The notes under the pieces: model-generated
What the model was told of the DNA's origin: nothing
What the model saw: the letters and a program-made list of their open reading frames with translations, nothing else
Database searches by the model: none
Shown: positions 27,129 to 39,900 of the stretch, piece after piece
Layout: every line of letters starts with the position of its first letter
Position numbering within the stretch: the stretch's first letter is position 1
Program-made: the position numbers and the translations under genes
DNA from: Rhodeus uyekii
Taxonomy: Eukaryota; Chordata; Actinopteri; Cypriniformes; Acheilognathidae
Assembly (NCBI GenBank): GCA_037043235.1
Contig: JAWRVZ010000074.1
Coordinates: 2,193,501 to 2,257,500 of the forward strand
Reading direction: 5' to 3'
DNA: 64,000 nt

Positions 27129-29901
27129 TATGGGTACTGACGACAAGCCCATGAAAAAAAATGCACAGTTAACTTTGTTAAAAAAAAAAAACTTGCACCG
27201 TCTGAATTTATGTAATTCTGTACATGCTTCAGACAATCATCACACCAGAGGGTGTTCCCATAGCTACTGATGTAATGGCGAGTGAACACACATAAAAGGA
27301 ACTAAAGTGTTTATTGTTGTTGTTTGTTTCTTACCATCCACAAAGCTGCTGGATGCCTAATTCTGATCGGTTGACTGATGTGTGATTATTTTCCAAAGAA
27401 GTTCCAGGCAGGTCTTGACCACAATTACAGTTCTATATCACTTCTGCAAATTATTTCATTTATTTCAAAGACCTTTTCAGCTCACCACATCAAAAACATC
27501 AAAAACTACAAAGACATTGAAGTAAACATGACAAACACAACAAAACGACAATTTCAAAAATATCTCTGCTCTCTCTCTCTCTTCCATGTACACATACACA
27601 TTCAGTCACTTGTAATGACTCACAGATGATAATATAAAGCTGCCCTGAAACTTTATCACAAATATCAACAAGAGCTACCTGACTCATAGCAAGATTGTAA
27701 TGTTGTTATTTTCTAATTATTTAGAAGTACATATTCTCTGTTAGGACACAAGAACATTTTAAAGAAAAAATCCTTCATTTAAAAACTGCATTTTGTGTTT
27801 ACTTGTGTAATCTTTGACAAATATTTAAATTTGTTTGATAATCTTAAACATTTAGTGTGACAAACATGCACAAAAAAAAGAACAGTAAAGGGGAAAGTTG
27901 TGCCAAAGCCATAGTGGCCATTATGAAGTGCACCAATACAATACATATAATTTGTGCGTGGCAGGTATATTTCCTGCATTTCATCAGAAAATGGTCCACT
28001 CAGATTTTCTCACCCATTTTCATTCACTCCTTCAAGTGTAATATATTAATGGAGTAATGTATGGAATACTGCATGAAATTATAGTATACAATTTTAGATA
28101 CACATTTGGACCAAGAAGTAACTAGCCAAGAAGTTCTGGGCCAAGAAGTAACTAGATTGTTACCGCCCAAAACACCTTAGCAACTGTATTCTGTAGCAAT
28201 TCCCTTAAAACCTTCAGAACTCCTCAGCAACCACACAACACCCTGACATTGTGGCAGTTGTGGAAAGTACTAATTGTTGTTGTTCTGTGTTTGTGTTTGT
28301 GTGTGTGTAAAAAGCACATAACTTTTGAGGGGAAACATGGTCTGCAGAGGTGGTGAAGCAGTTATTTTTGGGTCTCTGAAGGCCTCCTTATCTTGTGGGG
28401 AATCCACATCATTACTGATGTGAGACTTAGTAGAATATGCTGGACTGGCAAGATCTCCCCTCAGTAATTGGTTTAATTTTCTCAATCCAACCTCATGAGT
28501 TTAGCTTGTCAAGTAATCAAAGAGGCAATCATAAATATAAATCACAGAGGCAATCAAACACCTGGGAGTTTGATTAATAATTGTTTAAACACAAATTCTA
28601 AAGCATATCAGTGGCCACATGTTTATTTCAAAACTTTAAAGTATAAAGGAATACCCCTTAAAAAATTATTTAATTTAATGAGCAAGCCAAAATAATTTGC
28701 TTTCTTTTTTTATGGCACGGAAAAGGAGTTACAAATCTTCTGAAGGCAGACAGAATTTCATCTGATTATTGTGTAAAGTGACATACCACTATAAGTCTTT
28801 AGAACGATATTGACCCTTTTAAGTATGTTTACATATACTTGTATAAGATTAGCGATAGGAGAAAAGCATTATATAAACCACATAATTGTGCTTCTCAGTG
28901 AAAACTCCAGTCTCAAGATTTTTGATATACTGAAGAATGTATGGTGATATTTTTACAGGGTCTCAGTCCATTACTTGCATGCCATAAGTAATATTTCTCA
29001 CTGTATTCTATAGCAAACCGAAGGCTACATTTCAGACAATCTCACTGTAAGTCAGAACATCTGAAATCTGTAGCAAAAGCTTCAGCATAAACAGCCCTTT
29101 ACAGAGCCATGTTGTATGTGTCTAATAAATGGGTGTTAACAGGAGGCAGCATTAACAGAGTCATGAATAGCATTTATTATTATTACTATTATTTACTAAT
29201 GTGCACACAAAATGCAGGATTTTAATAGTATATCAAAAACTGTAAAGATAAAAATAAGATTAATTTAAGCCCATTTACACCCTGATTTTACATTTAAAGG
29301 TGGTATCTCCTTCAAGACTGATGTACATTGGCCACTGCTACTGCATACATTTTTGCATAAGATAAAAATTATTACATGTGGAACTTTTTTTCAAAACTTT
29401 TAGTACGTTTACAACTTAAAAAATCAGGAAAAGTGTTAATGCTCAAATCTACTCCTATTGAATAAATGATTGCAGTACTGAGCATGGTAGCTGATCATAG
29501 CCATATCTGCAGTGTGCACAACTTGTTTCTGTACTCTCACAAATTCTTTAATAATATACCTTTAATAATAACTAAGACAGTGAAAACATGATGTGAATAA
29601 GAGATTCAGTGTGTAGTGTGGACTGGGTCATTGAATATAATGTGCATTTTGTCAAGAGAGCTGAACTCAGTTAATCACGCATTTGTAAAGGAAGTGTTCT
29701 TTCCTTGCTTTCTGTTTATAATGTAATCACTATTTAAATTACAGATGATTTCTATTCTACAACACTGAACAGCATGAAGACCATTTAATAACTGGCTTGA
29801 TTCACTGATGCATAAACAGCAAGAAATTATGCGACAAAAAACATCTGATTTTGAGTCCTCACAGATCTACCATCAGAGATTAGGCATGAGAATGAATACG
29901 G
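27129..29901. other. Intergenic, no gene or repeat recognised
   Basis: AT-rich sequence with only short chance frames. A minor direct repeat, CCAAGAAGTAACTAG, occurs twice at about 28114 and 28142, and a short GT-rich tract at 28283-28308. Confidence 0.5.
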
Positions 29902-29937
29902 TTGCTTACATGTGGTGGCATTAGTCAGGTCCATATC

Positions 29938-31450
29938 TTTCCATTAAAAGTCTTGCGCTATCTCAGATCATTGGGTTCGCAGATGGAGCTGGCACAGGTA
30001 CTTGAGACTGCTGAGGCACTTTCTCAGTCCTCTTCGTCTAGCTCCAATGCTCCCAATCCTGAGACAGAAGCCCTCTGTGCGGCTCCTGCGACTCTGAGTG
30101 GGAGCCTGATGCTTGAGCTGCCTGCATTCAAAGCATCTCATGACCCCACCTATGAGGATGTTGTGACTTGTGCAATTGCAAAAATTAAACATCGACTGGC
30201 CCTAAAAAAAGGCAGGAGGCACAGAAATGAGTTTGAAACAACCTTCACATCAGAGCTTACCATGTTTTCCGGATTTGCTCAATGAATTGTCTAAGTTGTG
30301 GAAATATCGTTTATCTAATCCATCTAAATTAAGCCTCAGTAACATTATAGGGTGTACAGCCAGTGTGGTGTCGTCCCTGAATCATGCCCACCAAACCATC
30401 ATGAAATGGTTGCAGTGCTTGCTATCATGCAGGCATACCAAACCGATCTGTTGAAGGACCTCGAACGGTCAAGAGGAGGTTGAACAGAAGGAGTTTGAAC
30501 CCGTCGGCATTACAGAAGTATGCTGGGCTAGTATATAAGTATACTGTCTCTCCGCATCACCAAGGACATGGTCCATACCATCGGTCACTCCATGGCAGCT
30601 ATGGTGGTGGCGGAGAGATATTTGTTGCTGAACTTATTTGAGATCTGAAATAAGGACAGGGCTTTCCCCCTCAATGATAATAATAATAATAATAATAATA
30701 AATTTTATTTGTAATGCACTTTATATTTCTGTAATCTCAAAGTGATACAGAGCATCTAGGGTACACTTAAAAATCAAAGTAATTTAATAGAAAAAGAAAA
30801 CAAAATAATAAAAACCTCTAAAACACATTCATTTGAAAGCTTTTGTGAAAAGAAATTTTTTTAGGTTGCGTTTAAAAGCAACAGTAGTTTGTGGGGCCCT
30901 CAGGTAGTCTGGGAGAGCATTCCACAGCCCCTTTCACCCATGCTGCAAAGTTTTGTTCTGGGAATTTGAAGGATGTTTGAGTTGCCCCGCTCTTGCCTTC
31001 TTGGCTCTTCGGGGACGCAGTCAGCGAGTCGTCGAGAGGTTCCAAGAAGCGAAGAGGCATTCAGCTGCATTTAAACAATATCTGCCTTGCCACGTTTAGT
31101 CCAAAGGAGTCACAGCCATCCATGATTTCCTCCCATAGGAACAAAAAAAAAAGAAATAATTGCTCCTAGAACTTCTCTCAGAGAGCTTGGGGGTTGAAGC
31201 AACCCTCTTACCTGAAGCCTCCTAGCAAGAAGATGGATCTGAGGACCGAGGAAGGAAGGCTTCAGGAAAGAGACCCTGACATGAGAGAGTCGGGACTCAG
31301 AGGGTTGTCCCCCCTGGGGAAGGACAAATATTAACCACTCCTCCTTGGAGCCCTCAGGAAATCGATATCTGTATCCTACCATCAAGTGCAACTTTTCAGA
31401 CCAGCTATTTGTGTGTTTTGGATCACTCAGGATCCAAACATCCTTCCCTG
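29938..31450 (+). pseudogene. Degraded DIRS gag (and trace of recombinase), family F
   Basis: Pieces in changing frames line up with the gags of the other DIRS copies: YEDVVTCAIAKIKHRL near 30150; MQAYQTDLLKDLERSRGG near 30430 (compare LQAYQAELLGDLNEGGG in family D); HSMAAMVVAERYLLLNLFEI near 30590; and, after an inserted LINE end, LFGDAV and VVERFQEAKRHSAAFKQYLP near 31020-31090. SDQLFVCFG at about 31398-31424 is a recombinase motif. There are many stops and frameshifts, so it is an old copy. Confidence 0.6.
30680..30985 (-). mobile_element. LINE 3' end fragment with (ATT)n tail
   Basis: On the minus strand: FPEQNFAAWVKGAVECSPRL and, in the other frame, RLWNALPDYLRA-like and FKRNLKKFLFTKAFK text, the C-terminus of a LINE RT. 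A 3' region ending AAAGTGCATTACAAATAAAA and an ATT tandem tail (30678-30702) follow. It is 5'-truncated and inserted in the family F gag. Confidence 0.6.
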
Positions 31451-31465
31451 TAGCTTTTCTGGTGC

Positions 31466-31572
31466 TTACAATGCCAAGGTCATGGGTTTGTTCCCAGGTA
31501 ACTGATTCATTGAATGCAATGTAAGTTGGTTTGGATAAAAGTGTCTGCCAAATGCATAAATGTAAATGTCAG
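31466..31572 (+). repeat. tRNA-derived SINE fragment
   Basis: GTCATGGGTTTGTTCCCAGG resembles a tRNA B box (GGTTCRANNCC). It is followed by the fish SINE-type tail TTTGGATAAAAGTGTCTGCC and AAATGCATAAATGTAAATG. The 5' A-box end is not clear. Confidence 0.6.
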
Positions 31573-31768
31573 TTTGTGATCCCCAAACTCCAAACAAACA
31601 GTTATTAACTGGATTGTGCAGGTGCTTTCTTTGGCCTATCAGAAGCCCGCAATGCATTAACCAATGGTAATAATAGCACATTCCACTAGAAGCATTGCGT
31701 GTTCTATGGCTTTTCCTTTGGTGTTTACCCTTCAGGATAGTTGTTATGCTGTGTTATAAGCACGGATA

Positions 31769-32726
31769 GCGGATGGACCTCGCGGAGGGGTTGGACTCGG
31801 GTTCTGACCGGGCTCGTGCCCTTCCGTGTACATCCCCCCTTCTCCGGGATGACGTGGCTCGCTCGAGGGCAGGCCCGCCGGATTCTGTGGATTCGGTCTC
31901 CTGGGACAATCCGGCTCTGAGGAGCTGGATGTCGACTGTATAGAGGAAGCTAGCAGCGCGAATGTTCCGACATCGCCTGCGTATATGGAGATGAGGGACG
32001 TGGTTTCTCGCGCCTTTGCTAGAGCCACGTCCTAGAAGTATGTTGGATGAGCGCTTCCTCTCTCCCCGACTCCCACCTCAAAGGAAGGGGTTGCTGATTG
32101 TCCCGGACCAACACCCTGAGGTGGCGAGGTCCTGGGCGAAACCGGGGTATACATCGGGTGCACTCTAAAACAACCGCGCATTATGCCTCTGTCTCCGGGG
32201 TTTCTGTGGTGGGTTACGGTTCAATGCCCAAGGTTGAGGGGTCTCTGGCTGACTACCTCGCTCCACACACTGACCCATTGAAGGACCCTATACTCCCATC
32301 TAAATCACTGAGGGTCTCCTCGGCTCTTTCGGGCCAGGGCTTCTCAGTGACAAGGCATATCAGACGGAGTTATTGGGTAATCTGGATAGGGATGGCGCTC
32401 TGGACCCAGACTCTCTTGCAGAGCTCCGCAGAACTACCGACTTAACCCTTTGCGCTTCTAAGGAAGCCACGGGGGCTGCAGGTCAGGCCATGGCCTCTAT
32501 GGTGGTGATAGAGAGGCACCTGTGGCTCAGCCTTATGTCACTTAAAGAGGCTGATAAGGTCGCTCTCCTTGATGCCCCGTTGGTGCCCCCTGTGCTTTTT
32601 GGTGGTGCTGTCGAGACAGCCGTGGAAAAGTTCCAGGAGGCAGCGAAGCAACAGGCTGTGTTCAGGAAGGTTCTGCCACGGAAGAGAAGCCGCAGTCCTT
32701 TGCCTAACACCTCCTCCTCCTTTTGA
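31769..32726 (+). pseudogene. DIRS family C gag, frameshifted
   Basis: RSMLDERFLSPRLPPQRKG (near 32030) matches KSILDERYLPARVTPPSRA of family D. PEVARSWAKPGYTSG, KVEGSLADYLAPHTDPLKDP, LDPDSLAELRRTTDLTLCAS, IERHLWLSLMSLKEADKVAL, VLFGGAVETAVEKFQEAAKQ and RKVLPRKRSR follow in order. At least two frame changes are present (near 31940-32180 and 32340). Confidence 0.68.
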
Positions 32727-33532
32727 GACGTATACGTATAGAGCCTCCACCCGACAGCCTTTAGATGAGTCTGCAGGCGCGGGTCGACATGCTCATTGTC
32801 CTGCTTTAAAGTCTGCCGAGAAGCCAGACCTGAGGGTTGTGCTTCAGGCTAGGAGGGAGGGGAGTAAGGCTAGGAGTAAGAAGCCTTGAAAAAGAAAAGA
32901 AAAGTGAGATTATTTCTTAATGAGTTGAGTGCACTGGCTCCTGTCAGAGCCAGGCAGTGCAGGGTTTTCAGACGGCCCTGGTGGCGTCCTTGCAGTGAGG
33001 TCGCGACTGGTCGCCCCTCTTAAGAGGGTCCTAGACCATTCTTCTCTATGCATTTCAACTTGATTAGAGCCTAGTCTTCTCTAGGCTGCCGCTGGCTGGG
33101 ATGTCCGCCTTCTGTGGAAGGCTTTACGTCGAGTTGGGGCTCCCTTGGAGTCACCCTCTGGGTGAGAGAAAAAAGAAAAAAAAGGAGAGAAAAAAGAGAA
33201 AAAAGGGGGTTAGTGTGGTGTAGTTATAGCACTCTGTGTGCCTCGTTCTCTTACTCCTTAAGAGGGATGCTACCGATCGCCACGGCTTAAGTCAGTTGGC
33301 TCTGTGGTATGGATGGCGGGCTCCCTCAGGTTGTTGTTAGTGGGTTTTACTCCCTGCGCTTCGCTGACCCCCCTGCCCTGTGAACAAGTAGGAATAAGGT
33401 TGTCCTCCGGGAAACCGTTGTGTTCCGGTTGGGTTTAGTCGAGACTTTTCCTAGAGGGGCTGGCCTTCTTGCGGTCGGGTCCCTGGAACACATTCGGGTG
33501 GCATACTTCGTTCGTTGAGGCGGCGTTAGCAT

Positions 33533-33880
33533 CTCATTCCCATAGCGCTTCATGACGCAGCTCGAGTTCCCTAGAAAGAGAACGTCTCAAGTTACGTATG
33601 TAGCCATAGTTCCCTGAGAGGGAACAAGACGCTGCGTCACGTAGCCTCAGCTCCTGCGCATGTGTGCTTGTTCAGACACTGGGCAAGCTTCCATTTCTGG
33701 ATTTCGGTGTGCCTTTATACTCCTGCCTCATCGCGTCCCCTACGTGAATTCACTCAGTTTTTTCAATTTGTGCTTCAGTGACAATTACGCTAGGACATTC
33801 TCATAGCGCTTTGTGACACAGCATCTCGTTCCCTCTCAGGGAACTATGGATACTTGCGTAACCTGAGACGTTTTCAGCTT
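33533..33880. repeat. DIRS family C internal complementary and terminal repeats
   Basis: CGTCTCAAGTTACG...GTTCCCTGAGAGGGAAC (33583-33634) is complementary to the end GTTCCCTCTCAGGGAAC...GCGTAACCTGAGACG (about 33827-33878), with a spacer of about 190 bp. This is the ICR-plus-terminal-repeat layout seen in A1. Confidence 0.6.
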
Positions 33881-34039
33881 CACACTAAGACAGGCATCAG
33901 TTGCCTAGTGGGAACTGGCATTAGTTCCCTCAAAAGGGAATGTCTCAGGTTACAACTGTAGTCCAATGTTGAACAAGATGTTGAATCTTCTTGCCATGCC
34001 TTGCTTTGATTACAAGAAGCTGGCTCTCTTGTGTGAAAT
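33881..34039. other. DIRS-like terminal scrap
   Basis: GTTCCCTCAAAAGGGAATGT followed by CTCAGGTTAC resembles the terminal palindromes of the neighbouring DIRS families. Otherwise nothing recognised. Confidence 0.35.
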
Positions 34040-34335
34040 TTCAGATGAAGACATGTTAATTTAAGCATTTATGATCCCAAGGCTATATTATTGTAATTGC
34101 ATACTTTACACACTCAAACTACAGCTGGTTCAAAATGCAGCAGCTAGAGTTCTCACTGGAACCAGGAAGTATGACCATATTAACTTGTGTCTGTCAACAC
34201 TGCATTAACTCCTTATTAAACATTCCATACATTGCTAAATCCTGCTGAATACTTACAAAGCTCTAATTGGTTTAGCTCCTCAGTACTTGAGCAAGCTCCT
34301 ATAGCATTATAATTCTTCATGTTTATTGAGTGTTC
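34040..34335 (+). pseudogene. Old L2 fragment, ORF2 C-terminus
   Basis: Base-level similarity to L2 copies a and b: CAGCTGGTTCAAAATGCAGC, then AGCTAGAGTTCTCACTGGAA, CAGGAAGTATGACCATATTA and GGTTTAGCTCCTCAGTACTT. It has multiple stops and indels and no complete 3' end, so it is older than copies a and b. Confidence 0.7.
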
Positions 34336-35891
34336 ATATATGGATTATTTTAACAATATCTCTTTTTGTACTTTATAATGCCGTCAAATTTTGGTTGTGT
34401 GGACTTTCAATGGATGGATGAAAGCAATTAAACCAATGTAAGATTGTATTAAAAAAAAAGACTTCTAAAAAATGTATAGGATTAAAATAATACATGGAGA
34501 ACATTGTGACTTAGTTGTACTTGGATGATATAAATTGTGTATATACCTAAAAAGTTTGAAGACCACTTGTGTCGGTTATTGTAGTGTAGCCTTTAAAGCC
34601 TCTGGGCATCATCAAAGTGGCAGGCATCTTCTTGAGACAGAATGATCGTGACTGGAGCTTCAGTAAGCTTGTGTAGGTTCTCTCAGTGGACCAGCCAAGT
34701 AAAAAAGCAATCCAGAGTCAGACACCCCCAGCTGTCTGGAAATTGAGAGCAACCAACAAAACAGTGAAAGTTAAGATGGAAAGGATATGCAAATCAAAGA
34801 ACTTTACAATACAGTCTTTACAATTCTTAATTTGCTGTCACTGTGAGATGCAAATAAAATGTTTTCCTGACAATGCTCTCTGAAAAACAGTTCATATAAA
34901 AAATATCCCTTAGAAATCCAGTGTGATAGCATTAGTAATTAACACCCCAAACATACTTGCAAATGTGCTGAACTGAGTCTGAGGGGCTGACAGTGTTTCA
35001 TTACCTAACAAGAGAACCATTACTCACTAGACCTCATTAGGCCATTGCCTGCTGAACACACAACAAACCCCTGAGCTGCTGATCGACCATGTCTCTGGGC
35101 TTCAGTTTCATCACAATGGACATCTGAGAATGTAATTCTTCCTGTGTCAACTACAATAGCATTTTAACAGTTATGTGTAAAAGCTAATGCTGCACATTTA
35201 ATGATAATGAAAGTTTTCATTCCTTTCAGTAGCGATTAACTTACCTAATTCAATAATGAGAATTGGATGTATTAAAAACTGAAATGTTATAACATTTGAA
35301 AACTTCATATTCATCTAAAACACGTTAACACTTTCCCCGCAATTTAAAGAAAATTCTGGCTTTCTGCATTTTCGCTGTTATACAGTAGGGTGCACTATGA
35401 CACATCTTCTGTGTGTCATATTGCATATGTAAAATAATGCTTTGATGAACATTAGATCAAAAACGCTTAATGTGCTCGAATGAAATGTGAACCCAGGAAG
35501 TGTTTTGGTCTGGACAAGCTTTAGGGGTATTGATGGACTCGATCTACTACATCTATGTTTGATTATCTTTCTGAATCCGATCTGGATGTAGTCTTTGATA
35601 AAAGCGCGATATTCTCAGCTTGTTGCAAAACATTTTGTGAAAATTATCAAAACTTACTGCTTTGATCAAAATTATCAAAACTCATTTGTTGATTGATCTT
35701 ACTGATTCACAACTACAGTTATAAGTACATGTTTACTCTAAGGCAAAATGTATCTTTTCCTGCCTGGTATCATAGAAAATTATGATTACGGATATTTTGA
35801 CTGGTATGAAAGTTTGGGGTCAGTATACGATTCTTCACATTGTTTTTGAAAAAAATGCCATGGCTCTGCGGCACTTAATTTTCAAAAAAAA
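34336..35891. other. Intergenic, nothing recognised
   Basis: AT-rich, no sustained reading frames and no repeat ends identified. It ends in an A-run (35884-35891) where DIRS A2 begins. Confidence 0.5.
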
Positions 35892-35906
35892 GAAGGAGGG
35901 AACGGA

Positions 35907-36070
35907 GACGTTACGTCGGACTGACGTCATGGGGTCTCGCTTGGGAGCCCAATCACCTCCCAATATAACTAAACGCGCCAATGAACATTGGCTAGTGAGA
36001 TTTGCATGCCGAGTCCCGCCCCACCCGGCTTCCGGGTATAAATAGGACCGGCATCGCTCACTTCATTCAT
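35907..36070 (+). repeat. DIRS A2 left terminal inverted repeat
   Basis: Matches 19093-19256 of A1 and is complementary to 41961-42124. Intact TATAAATAGG. Confidence 0.9.
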
Positions 36071-36134
36071 ATTTTGCTGAGGAGCCGAGAGTGTATCCCG
36101 GTCTCAGCGGTGGCTCAGGCCTGTGGCCGGGGGA

Positions 36135-36242
36135 CGTAACGTCTCCGTTCCCTCCTTCAGGGAACGGGGGTTACAATAGTAACCTAGACGTTCCCTATCA
36201 GTCAGTCACGTTCGACGTTACGTCGGACTGACGTCATGGGGT
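36135..36242 (-). repeat. DIRS A2 internal complementary region
   Basis: Same sequence as the A1 ICR. It still encodes the complement of the 32 left-end bases that the A2 terminus itself lacks. Confidence 0.9.
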
Positions 36243-36978
36243 CCCTATGGAAAGCGCCACAGGCACTAAGCCGTGTTACGAGAATCGGAGATGCAGATGT
36301 TGGCAAGCAGTGGCGTGCCAAGACAATTGCCTCCGAGGACGTAACCTACCCAGCGCCCCGCGTAAGCCGACTTAGGCCTCCACACCGGTCAGGACGGAGG
36401 AAAAAGGCCAACGTGAGGAAGGTCTAAGCTGCTGTTCCTACGTGAGCCTCACAGGGAAGAGAGCTTCGGATCTCAATTCCGCAGATCAGCTCGACCCGCT
36501 TAGTTATCAACGCTGGGGGAGCGTACAGACGCTACGGAGACCACACCCTGCCCAAGGGGGAGGTATTGTGCGGTAGGACACATATGGACTGACCCGAGGG
36601 GCAGTATGACATATGTAAGTCCCCATGGTAGGTCCTACCCCAGGGAGGAACGCGTACCAAAGAGACTGGCAGAACAGAACTGCCAAGGGAAAGACACGGG
36701 TTTACCCAGAGGGAAACCGTACCGTGGAGCGTACACATATGGGATTACCAAGAGGGAATCTCGCCATATGGGCATCTAGTCCAGTACAAGGGCTGACCAC
36801 TGGGGCATGCACTCGAGTACTGGGCCTGGCGTCAGACGCCTCCGCCGCGTCCGCGACCGAAGGATGCAGGAGGAACTCGAATCAGGGTTCGCCATACGGG
36901 GAACTCACCTGAGGAGTAGATAAGCGCTAGTATCCCCTTATTAAAGGGCATGGCGCCGCAAGCAGGACACCGAGCCGG

Positions 36979-39900
36979 TCACCTGTTTGTTCCCAGCACA
37001 CAGGAAGAAACTGGCTCCACTCGGAGATTGTAGAATCTCGCGAATGTATTAGGTGTCGCCCAGCCCGCAGCTTTGCAGATGTCTGTCAGAGAGGCGCCAC
37101 GCGCCAACGCCCAGGAGGAAGCAACACCCCGTGTGGAGTGCGCCCTCACCCCCAGGGGGCATGGCTCGCCCTGAGCCTGATATGCCAGGGCGATGGCATC
37201 CACTATCCAGTGGGCCAACCTCTGTTTGGAGACAGCCTTTCCCTTCTGCTGTCCCCCAAAACAGACAAAGAGCTGCTCGGAGCTCCTGAAGCTCTGCGTG
37301 CGGTCCACATAGACACGTAGTGCACGGACGGGACACAGTAACGCGAGGGCTGGGTCTGCCTCCTCCCGGGGCAGTGCTTGCAGGTTCACCACCTGATCCC
37401 GAAAGGGAGTGGTGGGAACCTTGGGCACATATCCAGGCCGGGGCCTCAGGACAACGTGAGACCAGGCCGGCCCGAATTCAAGGCACGTTTCACTGACCGA
37501 AAATGCCTGCAGGTCCCCTACCCTCTTGAAGGAAGCGAGTGCAGTCAGGAGCACTGTCTTGAGAGACAAGATCTTGAGCTCCACTGACTCGAGGGGCTCG
37601 AAGGGAGCTCTCTGTAGGCCTGAGAGAATGACAGAGAGGTCCCAGGAGGGAAAGAGGGGCGGCCTAGGAGGATTTAACCTCCTGGCCCCTCTCAGGAACC
37701 TGATGACCAGGTCGTGCTTTCCAAGAGACCTGCCATTGACGGGAACATGATGAGCTGCAATGGCGGCGACGTATACCTTCAAGGTAGAGGGGGACAGCCG
37801 CCGCTCCAACCCACCTTGAAGGAAGGAAAGCACAGAGCTGATCGGGCAAGTCCGGGGGTCTTCCCGCCGGGAAGAACACCACTCAGAGAATAGACTCCAC
37901 TTCAAGGCATATGCCAGCCTCGTGGAGGGGGCTCTAGCCGAAGTGATAGTGTCTACCACCGCCGGTGGTAGGGCACTTAAGTCTTCCGCATCCCGTCCAG
38001 GGACCACACATGGAGGTTCCAAAGATCTGGACGCGGGTGCCAAATGGTGCCCTGTCCCTGAGAAAGCAGGTCCTTCCTCAAGGGAATGCGCCAGGGAGGG
38101 GCTGTCGCGAGGAGTGAGAGTTCTGGAAACCAGGTCCGGTTGGGCCAGTATGGCGCAACTAACAAGACCTGCTCCTCGTCCTCCCTGACCTTGCACAGGG
38201 TCTGTGCAAGAAGGCTCACTGGGGGGAACGCATATTTGCGTAGGCCCCGGGGCCAGCTGTGTGCCAGTGCATCCGTGCCGAGGGTCCCGTCGGTCAGGGA
38301 AAAAAACAACTGGCAGTGGGAGGATTCCCGGGAAGCAAACAGGTCTACCTGCGCTTCCCCGAATCGACTCCAGATCAGCTGGACCGCCTGGGGGTGGAGT
38401 CTCCATTCTCCCGGGAACGTGAGCTGTCGTGAGAGCGCGTCGGCTGCACGATTGAGCTCGCCCGGAATGTAAACGGCACGCAGCGACCTGAGCCGATGCT
38501 GACTCCAAAGGAGGAGGTGGCGGGCAAGTTGCGACATGCGACGGGAGCGTAGACCACCCTGATGGTTGATGTACGCCATGGTCGATGTGTTGTCCGTGCG
38601 GACCAGTACATGCTTGCCCTGCAGCAACGGTCGGAACCGGCGCAAGGCAAGGTGTACCGCTAGCAACTCGAGGCAGTTGATATGCCACTGCCGCCGGGGT
38701 CCTGTCCAGGAGCCCGAGGCAGCATGCCCGATGCACACGGCACCCCAGCCCGTGGTGGAGGCATCTGTTGTAACAACAACATGCCTGGACACTTGCCCTA
38801 GGGGAACTCCGGCCCGTAGAAAAGCAAGGTCCGACCAAGGGCCGAACGTCTGGCGACAAGCCGGTGTGATTGCCACACGGAATGCGCCTTGGTGCCAAGC
38901 CCACCTCGGGACTCGGTCCCGTAACCAGTGTTGAAGTGGTCTCATATGCATCAATCCGAGCGGTGTTACAGCGGCTGCGGATGACATATGCCCCAGGAGC
39001 CTCTGAAACTGTTTCAGTGGGACCACTGTTTTCCGCCTGACTACTTTCAGGCAGTTCAACACTGACTGTGCACGTTCGTTGGTGAGACGTGCTGACATGG
39101 AGACCGAGTCCAACTCCAAACCGCGAAAAGAGATGCTCTGCGCAGGGGAGAGCTTGCTCTTCTCCCAGTTGACCCGAAGCCCCAAATGGTTGAGGTGTCT
39201 GAGCACCAAGTCCCTGTGCTTGCACACCCGATCCCGCGACTGTGCCAAAATGAGCCAGTCGTCGAGATAATTCAGGATGCGGACTCCCATCTCCCTGAGG
39301 GGGGAAAGGGCAGCCTCCGCGACTTTGGTGAAGACGCGGGGAGACAGGGACAAACCAAAGGGGAGGACCTTGTACTGGTATGCCCGACCCTCGAACGCAA
39401 AGCGAAGAAACGGTCTGTGACGAGGGAGGATCGAGACATGAAAGTACGCGTCCTTCAGGTCGATTGCTGCAAACCAGTCCTGGGAACGGACGCACGTGAG
39501 GATGCGTCTCTGCGTTAACATTTTGAACGGAAGCCTGTGTAGGGTCCGATTCAAGGCACGCAGGTCCAGGATAGGCCGTAACCCCCCACCTTTCTTGGGA
39601 ACGATGAAGTAGGGGCTGTAAAACCCCGACTCCATCTCGGCTGGAGGGACAGGCTCGATCGCGCCCTTCGCCAGGAGGACAGCGATCTCTTCCCGAAGTA
39701 CAGGGGCGTCCTTGCCTGCCACTGAGGTAGTCAGAACGCCGCTGAACCTGGGGGGCCGCCTGGCGAACTGAATCGCATAGCCGAGTCTGATTGTCCGAAT
39801 GAGCCAACGAGACGGAGTGGGAAGCGCTAACCAGGCACCCAAACTCCGTTCGAGAGGCACCAAGGGGACGACCGACGAACCCGCGGGGGGGCAGCAGGGA

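Larger units (their letters stand above)
31740..33880 (+). mobile_element. DIRS-type element, internally deleted, family C
   Basis: A + strand copy with gag (about 31769-32726) and, after a short non-coding stretch, an ICR-like segment and right terminal repeat (33533-33880). No RT or recombinase text was found between, so it is a deletion derivative. The terminal pair 33583-33634 and about 33827-33878 is inverted (GTTCCCTGAGAGGGAACAAG and its complement). Confidence 0.65.
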
